Part shown: positions 12,412 through 23,960 of the stretch, in pieces | Position numbering within the stretch: position 1 is the stretch's first letter | Layout: each line of letters begins with the position of its first letter | DNA from: Lepas anatifera | Lineage: Eukaryota > Arthropoda > Thecostraca > Lepadidae | Length of the DNA: 64,000 bases | Assembly: GCA_034440635.1 (NCBI GenBank) | Contig: JAOTON010000961.1 | Coordinates: forward strand, 1,116,001-1,180,000 | Reading direction: 5' to 3' | Made by a program: the position numbers and the translations under genes | The notes under the pieces: model-generated | What the model was told of the DNA's origin: nothing | The model's input: only the letters and a program-made list of their open reading frames with translations | Database searches by the model: none

Positions 12412-14329
12412 TGCACTTACCATATACGTTACCAAGTTAAGACATGTTGCAATCAATATTGACACGCTATTATTTGTGCTTTCATGGTTAAGAGACAGGA
12501 TGACTTGATAATAAAAAGGTGATGTTGGTATTCAACATACCAAAATATATTTCAAAACCTTCAAAACATAGATTAAAATATAACGTACCGCTTCTGTTAT
12601 CAGATTATCACCAGGCCTGATCATCGTCATCAGACCTGATGATCTAGTTATAGATACGCGTCGTCATATTTTGGCATCTGGTTTTAATTTTCTCAAACAT
12701 TTTTTACCGTCAAAGATCAACATATTTTTATTATCCAATCTTGGGTTCATTTGATGAACCGTCCTCACTTCTTAATCGAACTTATCCGCTTGCTCTCAGG
12801 TGCGATTTTCTCTTCCTTATTCTCTCTCTCTCTCCCTCCCTCCCTCCCTCCCTCTCCCTCTCCTCTCCCTCTCTCTCTCTCTCGCCTGCTAACCGGAACC
12901 GGGAAACACTCTTCGGGGCTGACAGTAATCACGGGCAAAACAGTTAACGGAGCGGCGCTGTCCGTGAGACAAAACAATGAGCACGCGACAACAATGGCGG
13001 CTCTCAGGGAGGAGCGACTCCGACGACCCAGTGCACTTGTGTAATCGCCACCCGCAGTACACATGCACACAGGGCGTGGGGAAGGACTGACTGTTGGGAA
13101 AGCTGCACACACAATGGCCCTGGCGTGATAAGACAACCGCCTTCCTGAAAATACGGACAAAGCCGATGAAGCAACGCGCGGAACGCTGGTGATCACGCGC
13201 TTTTTTCGTCTGGAACCTTCTAAATGATTACTGCTTGTGAATGTCAACATTTGTACGGATGGAGGATTTACGCTGCTTAGGCGTGGCCCTCAGGCCTCAT
13301 CTAGTTCCTGTTCTACCGGTCTTCCAAGCCCAACGCGTGTCACCGGAATGGGATGGGGAGAGACTGTCTGATCTGCCCCTAGGCTTTTGGCCTCCAGATA
13401 TTTAGATGATTCCAGATAGCTTGGCTACCAAGATCAGTGTCCCGAATTTCGAGGTTTTAAGTGGAAAACGTAATTTTTTTCCAGATTTTTCCGCCTCACC
13501 AGTAGACTGTTTTGGCCTCAGTTGAGTTAAATACAGGATTATACTCGTCTTTTATTTGATAAATAGGATTGGACAGGTCCCGAAGAATCTGCAGTATATG
13601 TGACTTGTTGACCCTTGTCTAAAAATTACATGACAACGAATTTTGAGCATTGATTTATAAAGGCTGATTTTGACCTTTTTTGGGACTTAGACATCGCTCT
13701 CCACTTTGCGCAAAACACAATATCAGGACCTTATTTTGGTCCTGATGCCGCAGTTGACGTAACCTTAATTTTGGGCTCTATACGAAACATGATCTCATGC
13801 GGTCACTGTCTCTACCGATTTTTCAAATTCTCACCAGAACATCAAATACGCATTCCCACGGCCTGACGTGACCGCACGGCTCTTTCATTATTCCGGTCTC
13901 ATGGATATAATTATATTGCTTGTTTCAAGTATTTAGTGAATTAAAAAGCATCAAGCAAACGTATATATGTTCTCTGTGTGTGCATTTGTTTTTATTCAGT
14001 ACGCTTTTTTCTTTTCTATGACCCTGTTACATCTTGTTTTCAGTTGTTTTATTAATGCAGCGTTAGTTGTTCAGATTTGATGTGGCCTCTCTCTTACTTT
14101 AAGCAGACTGAAACTTTTGCAGATGCTGCAGCTCCGGTACATTCTATTGATTGTTTATCAGTACAAGAACCAAAACCAAGCGGAATAAAAACACTGTACT
14201 TGACAATCAAGTTTCGGATATCCTATGCCCTTTCGATCGTATCCAATTACCACGGAAATGTTCAGATACATTGCACAGTCATCTTGACCGACCACCCATT
14301 GACGCCTACCGACCTGCAGCGGTTCATAT
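12412..14329. other. Stretch with no supported gene
   Basis: It contains a CT-rich tract at 12821-12883 and a small hairpin at 13722-13746 (arms ATCAGGACC and GGTCCTGAT). A 161-codon minus-strand frame at 12765-13250 crosses the CT tract and is low complexity there. No exon can be supported. Confidence 0.45.
12821..12883 (+). repeat. CT/CCCT pyrimidine tract
   Basis: An uninterrupted pyrimidine run made of CT and CCCT units; its complement is GA-rich. It may act as a length-variable microsatellite. Confidence 0.95.
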
Positions 14330-14850
14330 CCGACACACCCCGTTGTGGGAGGGGATCTGAACAGGCCCCGGGGCCGCAACAGGGCGGCTGCAGCGGCGTT
14401 GCAACGGTGCCGGGGTCTGGGCGTGGGTGGGGGCGAGCCGAGCCGGCAGCGGTACCTGCATGGTGACCCAGTCCTGCCCATGGAGAGGTCACGGCCTTCC
14501 AGGCTCCACTCCCGTCCGTGCGGACGTCGCCGGCGCTCTCGACTGACCTATATCCAGGACGGCCCAGTCGATCAAATCAACATAGCAGCGCAGCCCCAGA
14601 TGGCGAACAGGGGGGCAGGCGGGGTGTGCCGGTGCCGCACGCAGAGGCGGAGGTGAGGCGGCAGCTCGCACGCCGCAGAGAGGTGGGTCTCATCGAACAG
14701 CCGAGTTGGCCGTGGTGAAATATCGACACATGTTGATGCAACGACGCGGCGGAGATGCGGACCAGCGAGCGGCGCTGGACAGCTGACGGTGCCGCGCCGT
14801 GGACGGGGTCCTGCGCTGAACCCGCCGCTATTCAGCCGATGTAATGAACT
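14330..14850. other. GC-rich island
   Basis: CpG is frequent and frames stay open on several strands at once. The translations are rich in Arg, Pro and Ala with no domain. A promoter-type island is the simplest reading. I cannot identify a start site or exon. Confidence 0.35.
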
Positions 14851-15859
14851 TGGGAACCGCCGGAAACCCGCCGCTTAAGACCGTGTCGGCCGCACTGATT
14901 GATTCCCCGAGTCACGTGGGTGGTGCTGGAGACTGATGTAATATCGGCGATAATTAGCTGATAATGAGGAACCCCACCGTATAATCCTACACTGTAAAAC
15001 TTGTGCGGCCTGTGATTCAGCCATGTCGAAACACGATCGTGAGTGTTTTCAGCGTGAATGTGTAAGCTAATTGGTGCTCTATATTGGCCGTGCCATGATT
15101 TTAAGGATAACACTCGAAACCGTATCACCTTGTTTTCCTCACGCGTATTGCTGGGAGTACATTTCACGAGGCAGGAAACTGCGCCATTACTCCGGCAGAC
15201 ATTCAATAAAAGTAACGGGCAGCCGGGCCAGAGGGGTATAGGCCATGCGTAGAGGGAGAGAGGAATATGCATACATACATATATACTTTTTCCAATTTCT
15301 CCGGAAACACTTCGTAGCTGGGTCTACATATTCTCTCAGCAAAAACAACGGACACTATTGGTTGCTGACAACTGGAATCGTATCATTACCGTGCAGACGG
15401 ACCTCGAGCTTATCAGTACAGGCTTATGTGCCGATTCAGACATTATATGATCGATCTTCATTTTACTATTTAAAACACTATACTGGAGCTTAAGCACAAA
15501 CTAAAAGCAGTTTTTTGCTGATACAAATGTTCGGGAAAATTTCAAGGTCTCGAATGGGAATTATAGGGATTTATATCCAATGAAGATTGACTGTTTATGA
15601 ACCGCAAAATATACTTGCTCAAATTGAAGCAGAGGTAATTCCCATAAGCCTGAGAACGTATTCAAGTTCACGTTTGTCCTTTTTGAAGTAAAATCTGCAG
15701 CCCCATCTCAATATCATTCAGCGATTCCCTAATGTTTTCAGATATCCCGTCGCACCATCATCGCAGCGCCGAAATTGATCACAATTAGTCTTAACTGCCG
15801 CTTCTTATGGCTTTTGCGTACGCTCTTGAACAACAACTGGGCCACAAAAACGGGCGGCG
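14851..15859. other. Stretch with no supported gene
   Basis: AT-richer DNA with only short frames, the longest being a 146-codon minus-strand frame at 14832-15272 with no recognisable motif. No repeat structure was noticed beyond short CATACATACATATATA simple sequence near 15270-15287. Confidence 0.4.
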
Positions 15860-16160
15860 CTATTTTCGACTGGTCACGCGCCGGCGCGGCGGTGCCGGCC
15901 TCTTCCGCGCCTGTCCCAGCCTGTGGCACTGTTGATCAGGCCGTTGCGGCTCCTCTGAGAAGGCTGCGGACCGGCGGTGGCGGCAATGCCGCGCGCTAGG
16001 CCGCCGGAAGGTCGCTGTTCCTGTTTCCTCGCCGAGCGCGGCAGCGGCGGCGGCGGCGGCGGCGTGTTGAGAGTGAGAGTGACACGCCTTCCAGCGGCAG
16101 CCGCCGACGTGAGACCTGACCGCCGCCGCCGCGGTCACGTCCGCGCCGCGCGCCTAGTTG
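15860..16160. other. GC-rich island with (GGC)n tract
   Basis: The island contains a GGC run at 16040-16064 and many CpG sites. Minus-strand frames give an alanine run, the usual product of GCC repeats, so a polyalanine protein cannot be excluded but has no other support. No splice or promoter signal is clear. Confidence 0.4.
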
Positions 16161-17689
16161 TACAGTCAGCTGTGATGCCGTACAGCTATGGGCGGACTTG
16201 TCCGATGTTGGACATGCTACGAGTGTTGTGAAGTCTAGAGAGGTGATTTGGGCTGTTTTGCTCGTCAGCTGTTGGGATAAGGCTAGTGGCGACCAGGCTG
16301 GGAGTTTTATTGGGCTTCAGGGTCTTCAGGCTCTTGTATGGCTTTTCAGATGAAAAACGGGAGGCCGAGGAACACATGGCTTACATGTGATAAGTTGTGG
16401 TAAGGCGATATGCTTTTTACGGACCTTTCGCTGGGGTATTTTCGTTTTGCAGGATTTATGACTGATATAGTGCTTCCATACTAAATTTGGGGGGTGCCGC
16501 ACTTTACGAAGTCATGGCTCTCTGCACGAAAATCTCAACTTAATTTCTATCAAATATTGTCTGAATGGGGTAATGGACATATTTCACCTTTTCGCGGAAT
16601 AAATATCACAACTCCAGCAATGCTTCCACCAGCTCATATTTCCCTTTTGTCAACATAATCAGTTTTTTGCACTATCATAGGCCAACAGGTTTATCCCTTA
16701 GCCTTTTATCCAAGAATTTAGTCTGCTACAAAATACACGTAGATTTATAGAAGATTGTTGGTTTATCTCCTTGAGTTGTGCATTAGAACTCTGCCTCGAA
16801 ATATGGTTAGATTTCCAAACAGACATTCTAAAGATAACGTCGAGTCAACTTGCTCGTTAGGCAGTCAAAGCTGAAACCGGTCATGAGCCCAGATGTGGTG
16901 CAAAGGTCCTGAAGTTGAGGCGTTCATACTGGGAGCCTCGGCCGCAGTGGCAGGTTCAGGGACCATCAGTGCCGAGTTGTTCTCGGCTGCTGCTGGCTTC
17001 AGTCTGCACGGGTTCCTACAGTGTTGCTGTCTGAGACGTGGCGGGCCCCCTCAGAACCACATATGCTGGAGTGCACCGAGACGCCCTGTCGTATACCTAG
17101 TGATGATTAGCGGGCATTCGACTGATGCGGGTGGACGTAAACGTTAACCCACCCGTCTCGCCTCACTCGACTTGCGGGTGTGATGCAATTCTGGAAGCAC
17201 TCGAGGCTCTCGCAGGGGATAGAGGCACTCGTTGTTCGAAACCAATGTGTTTATATCGTGTTCCTGGCTGAAGTATATCTTCAATGTTTCCCGCTATCTG
17301 AGAAAGCTGCTGAATCTGATCAAGCATCAGTGCGGGCATGGTTCAGGCACAAACCACACATCTGCGCATCCCCCAGCGCATCCCCCATGGCCACATGCCA
17401 ACAACTGCTGGCCGACTTGCCAAATCGCCGCCATTTGTCCAGAGTGCAGCTCGCTGGCTCTCTGACCTTCCCCGGCATATCTCTCTCACACTGAGCTACG
17501 TGCATAGCGGGCATTGAAGGTCCCGCAGCCTTTGGCCGTCAGTTCGGCCCAGCGCCGCTAGATGTCAGTGGCGTCGAGTCGCTCGCCGTCCGACTGGCCT
17601 GCCGGTGAGACGGTGCAGTTGCTTCTCTCGGCTGGGCTGGAAAGCATGCCCTCAGCTGCGTTCTGATTGTTGCAAGCTGTCAGTTTTTT
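16161..17689. other. Stretch with no supported gene
   Basis: Mixed composition with short frames on both strands. A frame at 16893-17147 is Ala/Gly/Ser-rich without motifs. A direct repeat GCGCATCCCCCA occurs twice at about 17367-17388. No gene or repeat element is supported. Confidence 0.4.
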
Positions 17690-17853
17690 TTTTAGTGCTG
17701 CCGGAGGATTGCGCTTCAGTGATGTCACTACGCTGAGAGCGCGTGACCGAGGGGGAAGAGCGTAACGCCACTCCGGCCGTCCCGTGACGTTACGGGAGGC
17801 CGCTGGATTTGTTCGGTTTCTGGATCTGATGTCACGGATTACACTGAGCCATC
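17690..17853 (+). promoter_or_regulatory. Possible promoter with CRE-like motifs
   Basis: Upstream of the short candidate exon at 17854 lies GC-rich DNA with three CREB/ATF-like words: GTGATGTCAC, GTGACGTTAC (inside the near palindrome CCCGTGACGTTACGGG) and TGATGTCACGG. There is no TATA box. Clustered CRE-like sites in a CpG-rich context are typical of TATA-less promoters. This is inference from motif clustering alone. Confidence 0.3.
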
Positions 17854-17869
17854 ATGGAACTGTATAAAG
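17854..17869 (+). CDS. Possible very short first coding exon
   Basis: The sequence ATCATGGAACTGTATAAAG is followed by GTGAGTGAG. The start has a G at +4 and an A at -3, and the exon would encode Met-Glu-Leu-Tyr-Lys. It ends one base into the next codon at AAAG|GTGAGT, a consensus splice donor. A CRE-rich GC island lies just upstream. I could not find the next exon. The nearest acceptor-like site (TAACTTTTCAG ending at 18089) leads to a stop after a few codons, so either the true acceptor is further away or this is chance. Confidence 0.25.
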
Positions 17870-17879
17870 GTGAGTGAGA

Positions 17880-18545
17880 GCGTGTTGTGTGCTGCTTGGG
17901 GATGGGGGATGTTGTGTTTAGTGGTAAGGTATTTTGCGGGATGATATGACACATAAGGTCATTTTACCGCCTGAAAAATTAAAGAATAGTATCATATCAC
18001 AGGTAGACCCAGCAACAATGTTGCCGACTCATATTTTTCTCACCACGGGGAAAAATATATTCTCATGCACATTGGCTCTAACTTTTCAGATGAATTTAAA
18101 CGAAAAATTTAAATAGCTGCTACTATCCCTCTCCAAGCCCGACGCCACCGGCCAAACAGTGGGGCAGGGGGCTGTAAATAAAACATCAACTCCTCACTGA
18201 TAGAAAACTTTCCTCTCGTATACCAAAGGTCATTGGCTTTGGACTCCCTGTGATGTCCCAAGCCTACTGCTGTCAAGACCTTAAACTTTTCGCCCAATTC
18301 GACTGAAATAGAAACATTTCAGATGGAAAGTGGGGACGCAATACCCCAATGCCCACACTTTCGACTTTTATGTCATTCACTTGAATGATATCTCAAATTT
18401 TATCTTTTAACCACACATTTTCCTGAACCAAAATTTGTTTCATGTTTCTGTTCATGTGTAGGAAAGTTACTGCTCAATACTTAAGTCATTTGTCATTCAA
18501 GCTGAGGCCAAATACAGATAAACGAATCCAATAAACCTGCTCAAC
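17880..18545. other. AT-rich stretch, nothing supported
   Basis: It would be intronic if the candidate exon at 17854-17869 is real. It contains short frames only and no recognisable repeat. Confidence 0.4.
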
Positions 18546-18640
18546 CATAACCGAAGTTAAATTTTCGGTTAAATCTTTTAACTTCGGTTAAATCTTTTAA
18601 CTTCGGTTAAATCTTTTAACCGAAGTTAAATATCGAAGTT
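18546..18640 (+). repeat. 20-bp tandem repeat with inverted copies
   Basis: The unit TTAACTTCGGTTAAATCTTT is repeated three times in tandem. It is flanked by inverted copies containing AACCGAAGTTAAAT, so the array can fold on itself. Both TTAACTTCGGTTAA and its complement are present, which suggests foldback or replication-slippage expansion of an imperfect palindrome. Confidence 0.85.
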
Positions 18641-19842
18641 AAATCCCAAATCAAACTGTAAAATTGCGAACTATGGGTAAAACCGAACACATCTAAGTCA
18701 AAATGGAATGTTAAGTGAAAGAATGCACGTCTGAAATGCATGCTTGGAATCTGTGTTTATCGTATGGAGCCTCACCATGCTTTTTGATTAGTGCTATCTC
18801 CAGTAGATGATAGCATTTTAACCATGGTTTCCCGGAGCCAGGAGAGTGTTCTCATTAAGAACTGAGATTGTTGCACGCAGCCTCTGCAGGAGATCACACC
18901 ATGGCATGCCTGAGGCTGTTGCTCAGTAACGGCAACATGCAGACACGCTAAGAAATCCCCAGAATTATTACCGTTCCTGTTTGCAGATGGAGGGAACAAT
19001 TGTTTCCCTGCTTCGTCACCAGAATGCGCTGAGCGTTTGTAGTGGAGCTGTGAGTCGGCTTGACAGATGTAGCGGAGCCGACACATTGTTTGCCGCCTCA
19101 CGTCTGAGCACGGCTGGGATAATCACCATACTGGCACTGCGGATGGTTTATGGTATCAGCAGTGCATATATCAGGGAAGAATGCAATGCAGAATCTGTCC
19201 AATTAGTCACGATTTGTTTCATGATTTATGAAGCGGCTTGTGTCCTTGGAGGAGCAGATCTGTCGGGGTTGAGTGCAGTTTTTGATTTATGAGATGCATT
19301 TCATATTCTCGAGCTGCTTCGTGCCCATCCCAGGCCAAACATGTCGGAACCATGAGCAACGCTGTCAACCAGCAGTATGTGGAATCCGCTTGGAAATGCT
19401 AACTTCAAAATGCTAACTAAGAGCGTCAAACTGTTCTGATTTAGATATTACCAGCTTCCGTCAGGCTGGTGTTTGGTGATCTGGGGACATAAGCTGGCAC
19501 AATGGTAATTATCAAACTTAAGAGGCAATTTGAGGAGCTTCGAGATAAATGCAGGCAATTTGCAGGATGTTTGTTTTGTTTGAGGTAACGCCTCGCAGAG
19601 TCATGCCTCGATCGAACCTTGGGAGCCGTCTTCTCTTTTTCTTCTTTTCTGAGATCACTTGGTGCGGTGATTCCTTTATAACCTGCCCATGAGAGCTGAT
19701 TCCGATTTCTGACATACCTTCCCCATTCTGCGGAGTGTACTGGTTCGAGCAGTAGCAATTCCTACTGCCACTCTACTACTATAAAATGAAAGAAGCAACT
19801 GGAGAGAATCAAGCACAGAAAATTTGAGAAAATGCGTGGATG
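18641..19842. other. Stretch with no supported gene
   Basis: Frames of about 100 codons at 18772-19101 (minus) and 18981-19292 (plus) overlap each other and show no motif. No repeat ends were recognised. Confidence 0.4.
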
Positions 19843-20445
19843 GAAACACACAATCATATATGTTGCTATGGAAGCACACGCTCTTATGTGTGTATGGCAA
19901 TGCGCACGTATGTGTATATGGAAACACATGGTCATGTATGCATGCATGTAAACACACACACACGTATGCCTGCAGGGGCGTAGCCAGGATTTCGCTCAGG
20001 GAGGGGCGGCGCCCCGAAAAGAGCCCCTGCGACAGCGCCAAAAGGGCCCTGATGGGTAAAAAGGGCCCTTCTTGTTACAGAATAGTGCTGAATAGGGCTT
20101 AAGAGGACCCTGTCTGGTATGAAATTTCAAATTTGGCCACAGAGCATAGTGCAGGCGAGCCGCGCTTCGCGCGGCCCGTGTCTTCAGGGGGGCCCTTCGG
20201 GCCCTCAGAGGGGCTGTGCCTGCCGCCCCCCCTCGGCTACGCCCCTGTATGCGTGTATGGAAACGCGCGCTCATGTACCTATGCCTGTACGGAAACACGT
20301 TCATGCATATGTGTACGGAAACACACGCTCTTGTACGAGTGTACGGAAACACACGGCCATGCATATGTGTACGGAAACACACGCTCTTGTACGTGTGTAC
20401 GGAAACACACGGCCATGTATGTGTGTATGGAAACATGCACACGCC
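19843..20445 (+). repeat. Minisatellite of GTGTACGGAAACACACG units, interrupted
   Basis: Units of about 27-32 bp containing TGTATGGAAACACACG or TGTACGGAAACACACG followed by CTCATGTA or GCCATGTA run from 19843 to 19972. They resume from 20248 to about 20445. The break is a 275-bp hAT-like element. The two halves differ: TATGGAAAC dominates on the left and TACGGAAAC on the right. Several frames remain open on both strands (Gly-Asn-Thr-Arg / Val-Ser-Val-His repeats) owing to the repeat. Confidence 0.9.
19973..20247. mobile_element. hAT-like MITE inserted in a minisatellite
   Basis: The left end is CAGGGGCGTAGCCAGG and the right end is CCTCGGCTACGCCCCTG, whose complement begins CAGGGGCGTAGCCGAGG. 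The ends therefore match for 13 bases (CAGGGGCGTAGCC). Flanking 8-mers TATGCCTG (19965-19972) and TATGCGTG (20248-20255) match at seven of eight bases, the duplication length expected of hAT elements. The interior has no transposase and contains palindromic GC-rich hairpins near 20155-20215. The clean break of the surrounding tandem array confirms insertion. Confidence 0.85.
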
Positions 20446-22078
20446 GGGTCTTTGTGGTGTGAGGACAATGTCAGAGCTAAAATTCAATATGAAAACTTAG
20501 CCCTTATCACAAACATATAATGGAAATTAATAGCCGTTTCCATGTGTTTCTTGGTCAATTAAGATCGAAATGAAAATTCGTTTTCGTGTATTTCTTGGCC
20601 AATTGAAGGTGTAGAAGCGAATATTTTCAAACACTGTATGCTTAGGTCAATTGGGAATGTATGCCCACTGCAGTAAATACTGACACATTACTCAACTAAG
20701 TCCAGAAAATTCGCACGTAATTTCAGATACACCAGGGATCTGTGGACTTAACAATCATAACCACTCTTTGGCATAAATGTCCGCAGTATTTTTCAATCCT
20801 AACGACATGTTTGAAAAAGTCAGAAAATCCGCAGAGGAATTCCGTTTGAGTGGTGATTGACCAAAGCCGATTCAGCAGATTACGTTTTTTCCAAATGGTC
20901 CCGAGTTCTCCGACATGCACTGGGCTTGAAATGCCGACCAGTGGCTCTGGTCGGCAGCGTCGGCGTCGGTGTTGAAACGGGCGCCCGATTCTGACTAAGA
21001 ACCAGTTTGGGGGCTGCCGAGTCTGGTTTGGTGTTGCGCGATGACTGCGCGTGTGCGCGGCGGGTGTTTGTCTACAGCTGAGGGTAACGGTCATAACCAA
21101 CACACAGAGACGATGGCTGTAACGGGCCCGGGGGAGGGGCGGCCGACCTCGCGGCGGTCCAGCTGGTGCCAAGTGCGTCACATCGCTCACCAAATCCGGT
21201 GATTTACTGCGCGTGCAGGTAACTTAAACCCGCTGACTGTGCGTCACTGTAAACGGCCTTAGTGCCGTATGTGGTATGCGGAAGGCGTTGGGCATCAGAG
21301 GTAGCGCGGTACCTTCGAGGGTGGAATTTTGTCGCGAATGAGGTCCAATGTGTTTGGCCTCATTTTTCTCTGTTTCGACACCGTCAGCAGTTTTTTTAAA
21401 GAATTATTTCGGATATAGTTGTTTATTAGTTTGGAAATTATGTGTCTTGATAAATATTATTTTAACTACTATATCATTGTTCTGCGGGGTCTTATTTTAC
21501 CAGATGACCCCATCTGTCGTTGGTATGCACATGCCCATTGATGATTCAAAACACATCAAACCAGCCCAAGCCACCACGTGCCTGATAGGATAATACTAGT
21601 TCTGGCTTGAATCTAAAGCTACTCATTTATCGCTGAGAACTGATTCAGATTTCCGAACAAACATATATCTTTAAGCATCCTGCGGTTGAATCTTTATTCA
21701 AAGACCAATCTCATTCTAGAGACATGCTAAAAGTAACCAGAGCGTGGGCAATGGTTCTTTCTAGATTATTTTGGAGTTTTATATTTGAATTGTAAACTTA
21801 GCGCACTAAAGTGATGCTAACTAAAAAAGAAAATGCAAAGTGTATAAAACAGAACATTTTCATATTTCCAAAGCGTCACCCAGTACTTAGAATTTCGGTT
21901 TAAATGCTCGTTACTCTGTCTTGATGCGTTGGTGGGCTCAATGAAATATTTGTATATGAAATTGATAATTAGTCAAAAAGTTTTATTTTACCTCGCCTTT
22001 CCCCTGCATGCTTACACTTCCTTGTGCTAAAACAAAATAGATGCATTGAAGCTCAGACACGAACTGTCTGTCCTGCAG
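20446..22078. other. Stretch with no supported gene
   Basis: A 156-codon minus-strand frame at 20723-21193 is the longest here. Its right part is GC-rich and its left part AT-rich, the translation has no recognisable domain, and no splice borders stand out. The rest is AT-rich with short frames. Confidence 0.4.
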
Positions 22079-22227
22079 AAAAGCGTGACTCTACCTCAGT
22101 TCCCATGAAAGACAAGACCAGTGAGCTGTTTCCAAAACCAAAGTCGTTCAGAAAAGTGGTTCCTGATGGCAGTGAAGGCCACCCCCGAAGGCGCTGGAAC
22201 CTCCGTCTCAGACGGATTAGGCTGTAA
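22079..22227 (+). CDS. Possible 3' terminal coding exon
   Basis: A reasonable splice acceptor (GTCTGTCCTGCAG) ends at 22078. Entering with a two-base codon remainder, the frame reads 48 residues and ends at TAA (22225-22227). The translation begins Lys-Arg-Asp-Ser-Thr and is strongly basic toward its C-terminus (Arg-Arg-Arg-Trp-Asn-Leu-Arg-Leu-Arg-Arg), with a Lys/Pro-rich middle. Codon composition looks protein-like, but no family is recognised. The opposite strand is also open here. It could be chance; a matching transcript would decide. Confidence 0.25.
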
Positions 22228-22619
22228 TCCAGCCAGTCTGGGAGATCTCCTGTCCTTTTTCCTGTTGCAGAGGACGTGCAATGACGCCGGGACAGGCGGA
22301 GGAGGGGGGGCGACTCCGAGGCTGGTTCTCTGGCCGCTGCGACTGCGTCGTGGGACTGGTGCTGGCGTTGTGGCTCACCACTCCGCACCGCAGTCAGCGG
22401 TAGAATCCCACTGAGGCGGCCGGAACGCACCAAAGGTCCACTTGTCAAGATCGTGGAACGCGACATGCTCCAACGGGGCTGAAACGGGATGCGATATATG
22501 TGATATGCCTTTGAGGTCAGGTGGTTTATGAACATTATCTTTAACCAATTGGGAACAGTATCTCGGTTCTGCGGTCCCAGATGGGACATCGGACGAGCTA
22601 AGTAGGCATTTCATTGATA

Positions 22620-22726
22620 AATGCATAGCTCTTCCACTGATAGTAAAAAATGAGTAAAACTAGCTATGCTGAAGCAGCGGAAGAGGTATGCATTAATCAA
22701 TGGAATACGTAGCTCTTCCGCTGCTT
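22620..22726. repeat. Three-armed inverted repeat; 55-nt hairpin
   Basis: The arm AAGCAGCGGAAGAG (22672-22685) pairs perfectly with CTCTTCCGCTGCTT (22713-22726). Pairing continues imperfectly inward (GTATGCATT with AATACGTAG), giving a stem of about 22 pairs and a small loop. A third related arm, AATGCATAGCTCTTCCACTGA, lies at 22620-22640 and pairs with the middle arm at 18 of 21 positions. The shape resembles a foldback element or a microRNA precursor. Confidence 0.65.
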
Positions 22727-23339
22727 GAACATTGTTATTTTCACTCAAATTGTCGTTTTTCGAGTCGTGCTTCCTGGCCAAATGGCGACTAAAAGGCTGC
22801 TCCTGAATTACTAAGGCAACTTATAAGGTGCTTCCTCTCACTTAAGGCGCAATCATCGAAAAACGGAGATTGTAATCCGCTGGGCTGAACCCCGAGGCAC
22901 TCTTCCTAACATCTGGCAAGATGCAACTTACCTAAAACAGTAAGGAACAGGCTGCCTGGAGTTACGAGGAAGATAGCGGAAGGTGCGTCAGAGATCAGGA
23001 GCTTGTAACGCACGGTTCCGGGCATTCAGGGTGTATAATCAGGGTGGTGGATCCCCACAAAGCTCACACTATCCCGGGGAAGATTAAGCCCGCGCTTCTC
23101 ATCGCTTCTACTCAGTAACGACCAGTACTACTCTCTTCTAATTCTCTTCCAGTTCTACTTCTCAGTTCTACCCAATGCCAACGAGAGGTGGAGTTCTTTT
23201 GTACCAACATCGGCAGCAGCCCTTTGATGGTTCGCAATCTAAACTTGGTCATCTCTAGAGGTCCTACCAAAGACACAATCACTTCCCTTCTTTACCATGC
23301 AGTTCTCCCCTGGATGCCATTCTGTTCACTGGCGCTACA
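22727..23339. other. Stretch with no supported gene
   Basis: Short frames only. A pyrimidine-rich segment with CTTCTA/GTTCTA words lies at 23105-23175. No exon or repeat ends are supported. Confidence 0.4.
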
Positions 23340-23720
23340 TCGCCCAGTCAGCGCGGTTGCGTCCCGGTGAGGGAGATTGAGAATGGAGCGGAGGTGGGAG
23401 CCGGGGTGGTGGGGGAGGTGTCGGTCATGGCCTCAGGTCACACGCTGCCATGAACTGCCGCGCCGCCGCCGGCTCTTGCTTTCTTCTTCTGCGCGCCAGC
23501 GGCGGCATTGTGGTGTGGCGGCGGCACACAATGCTCGGCGGCCGGCGAGGGCGCTGTTCCGCCGCGCCGTTTTCCCAGATGCGGCACTGCCGCCCACCTG
23601 AATGGGGCCAATGTCGGCGCGGTGACTGGGGTCGGGTCGGGACGTGCCCCGCTTGCCCTCACCTGCGGCTCCGCGGCTCCGACGCCGGGCCATTCCGCAA
23701 CGTCTTCTGCGTGCTCAGGA
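23340..23720. other. GC-rich island
   Basis: CpG-rich DNA with several frames open simultaneously on both strands, abutting the minisatellite at 23721. The translations are Arg/Ala/Pro-rich without domains. A promoter island is possible. Confidence 0.35.
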
Positions 23721-23960
23721 CCGGCCGGGGCTAAGGTCGTCTCAGAGCTGTGTATACGGGCTAAAATCCGGCCGGGGGGTGAGGTCGTCTCAGAGCTGTG
23801 TATATACGGGACCAACTCCGGCCGGGGGGTGAGGTCGTCTCAGAGCTGTGTATACCGGACCAACTCCGGCCGGGGATGAGGTCGTCTCAGAGCTGTGTAT
23901 ACGGGACAACTCCGGCCGGGGGGTGAGGTCGTCTCAGAGCTGTGTATACCGGACCAACTG
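23721..23960 (+). repeat. Minisatellite, 47-50 bp unit, five copies
   Basis: The word GGTCGTCTCAGAGCTGTGTA starts at 23735, 23783, 23833, 23880 and 23927, giving periods of 48, 50, 47 and 47. Each unit includes CTCCGGCCGGGG and a GTATAC(C/G)GG(A/G) end. Units differ by small indels (TATATACGGG in one, GGGGATGAG in another). The absence of unique spacers rules out a CRISPR-like structure. Confidence 0.95.

Noticed and set aside
18090..18113. Second exon for the candidate at 17854-17869 (acceptor TAACTTTTCAG at 18089)
   Set aside because: Joining in phase gives a stop after eight codons, making an implausibly short protein.
20723..21193. 156-codon minus-strand frame
   Set aside because: No domain, a sharp composition change within the frame, and no splice or promoter support.
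23721..23960. CRISPR-like array
   Set aside because: Repeats are contiguous 47-50 bp units without unique spacers, and the window is eukaryotic.
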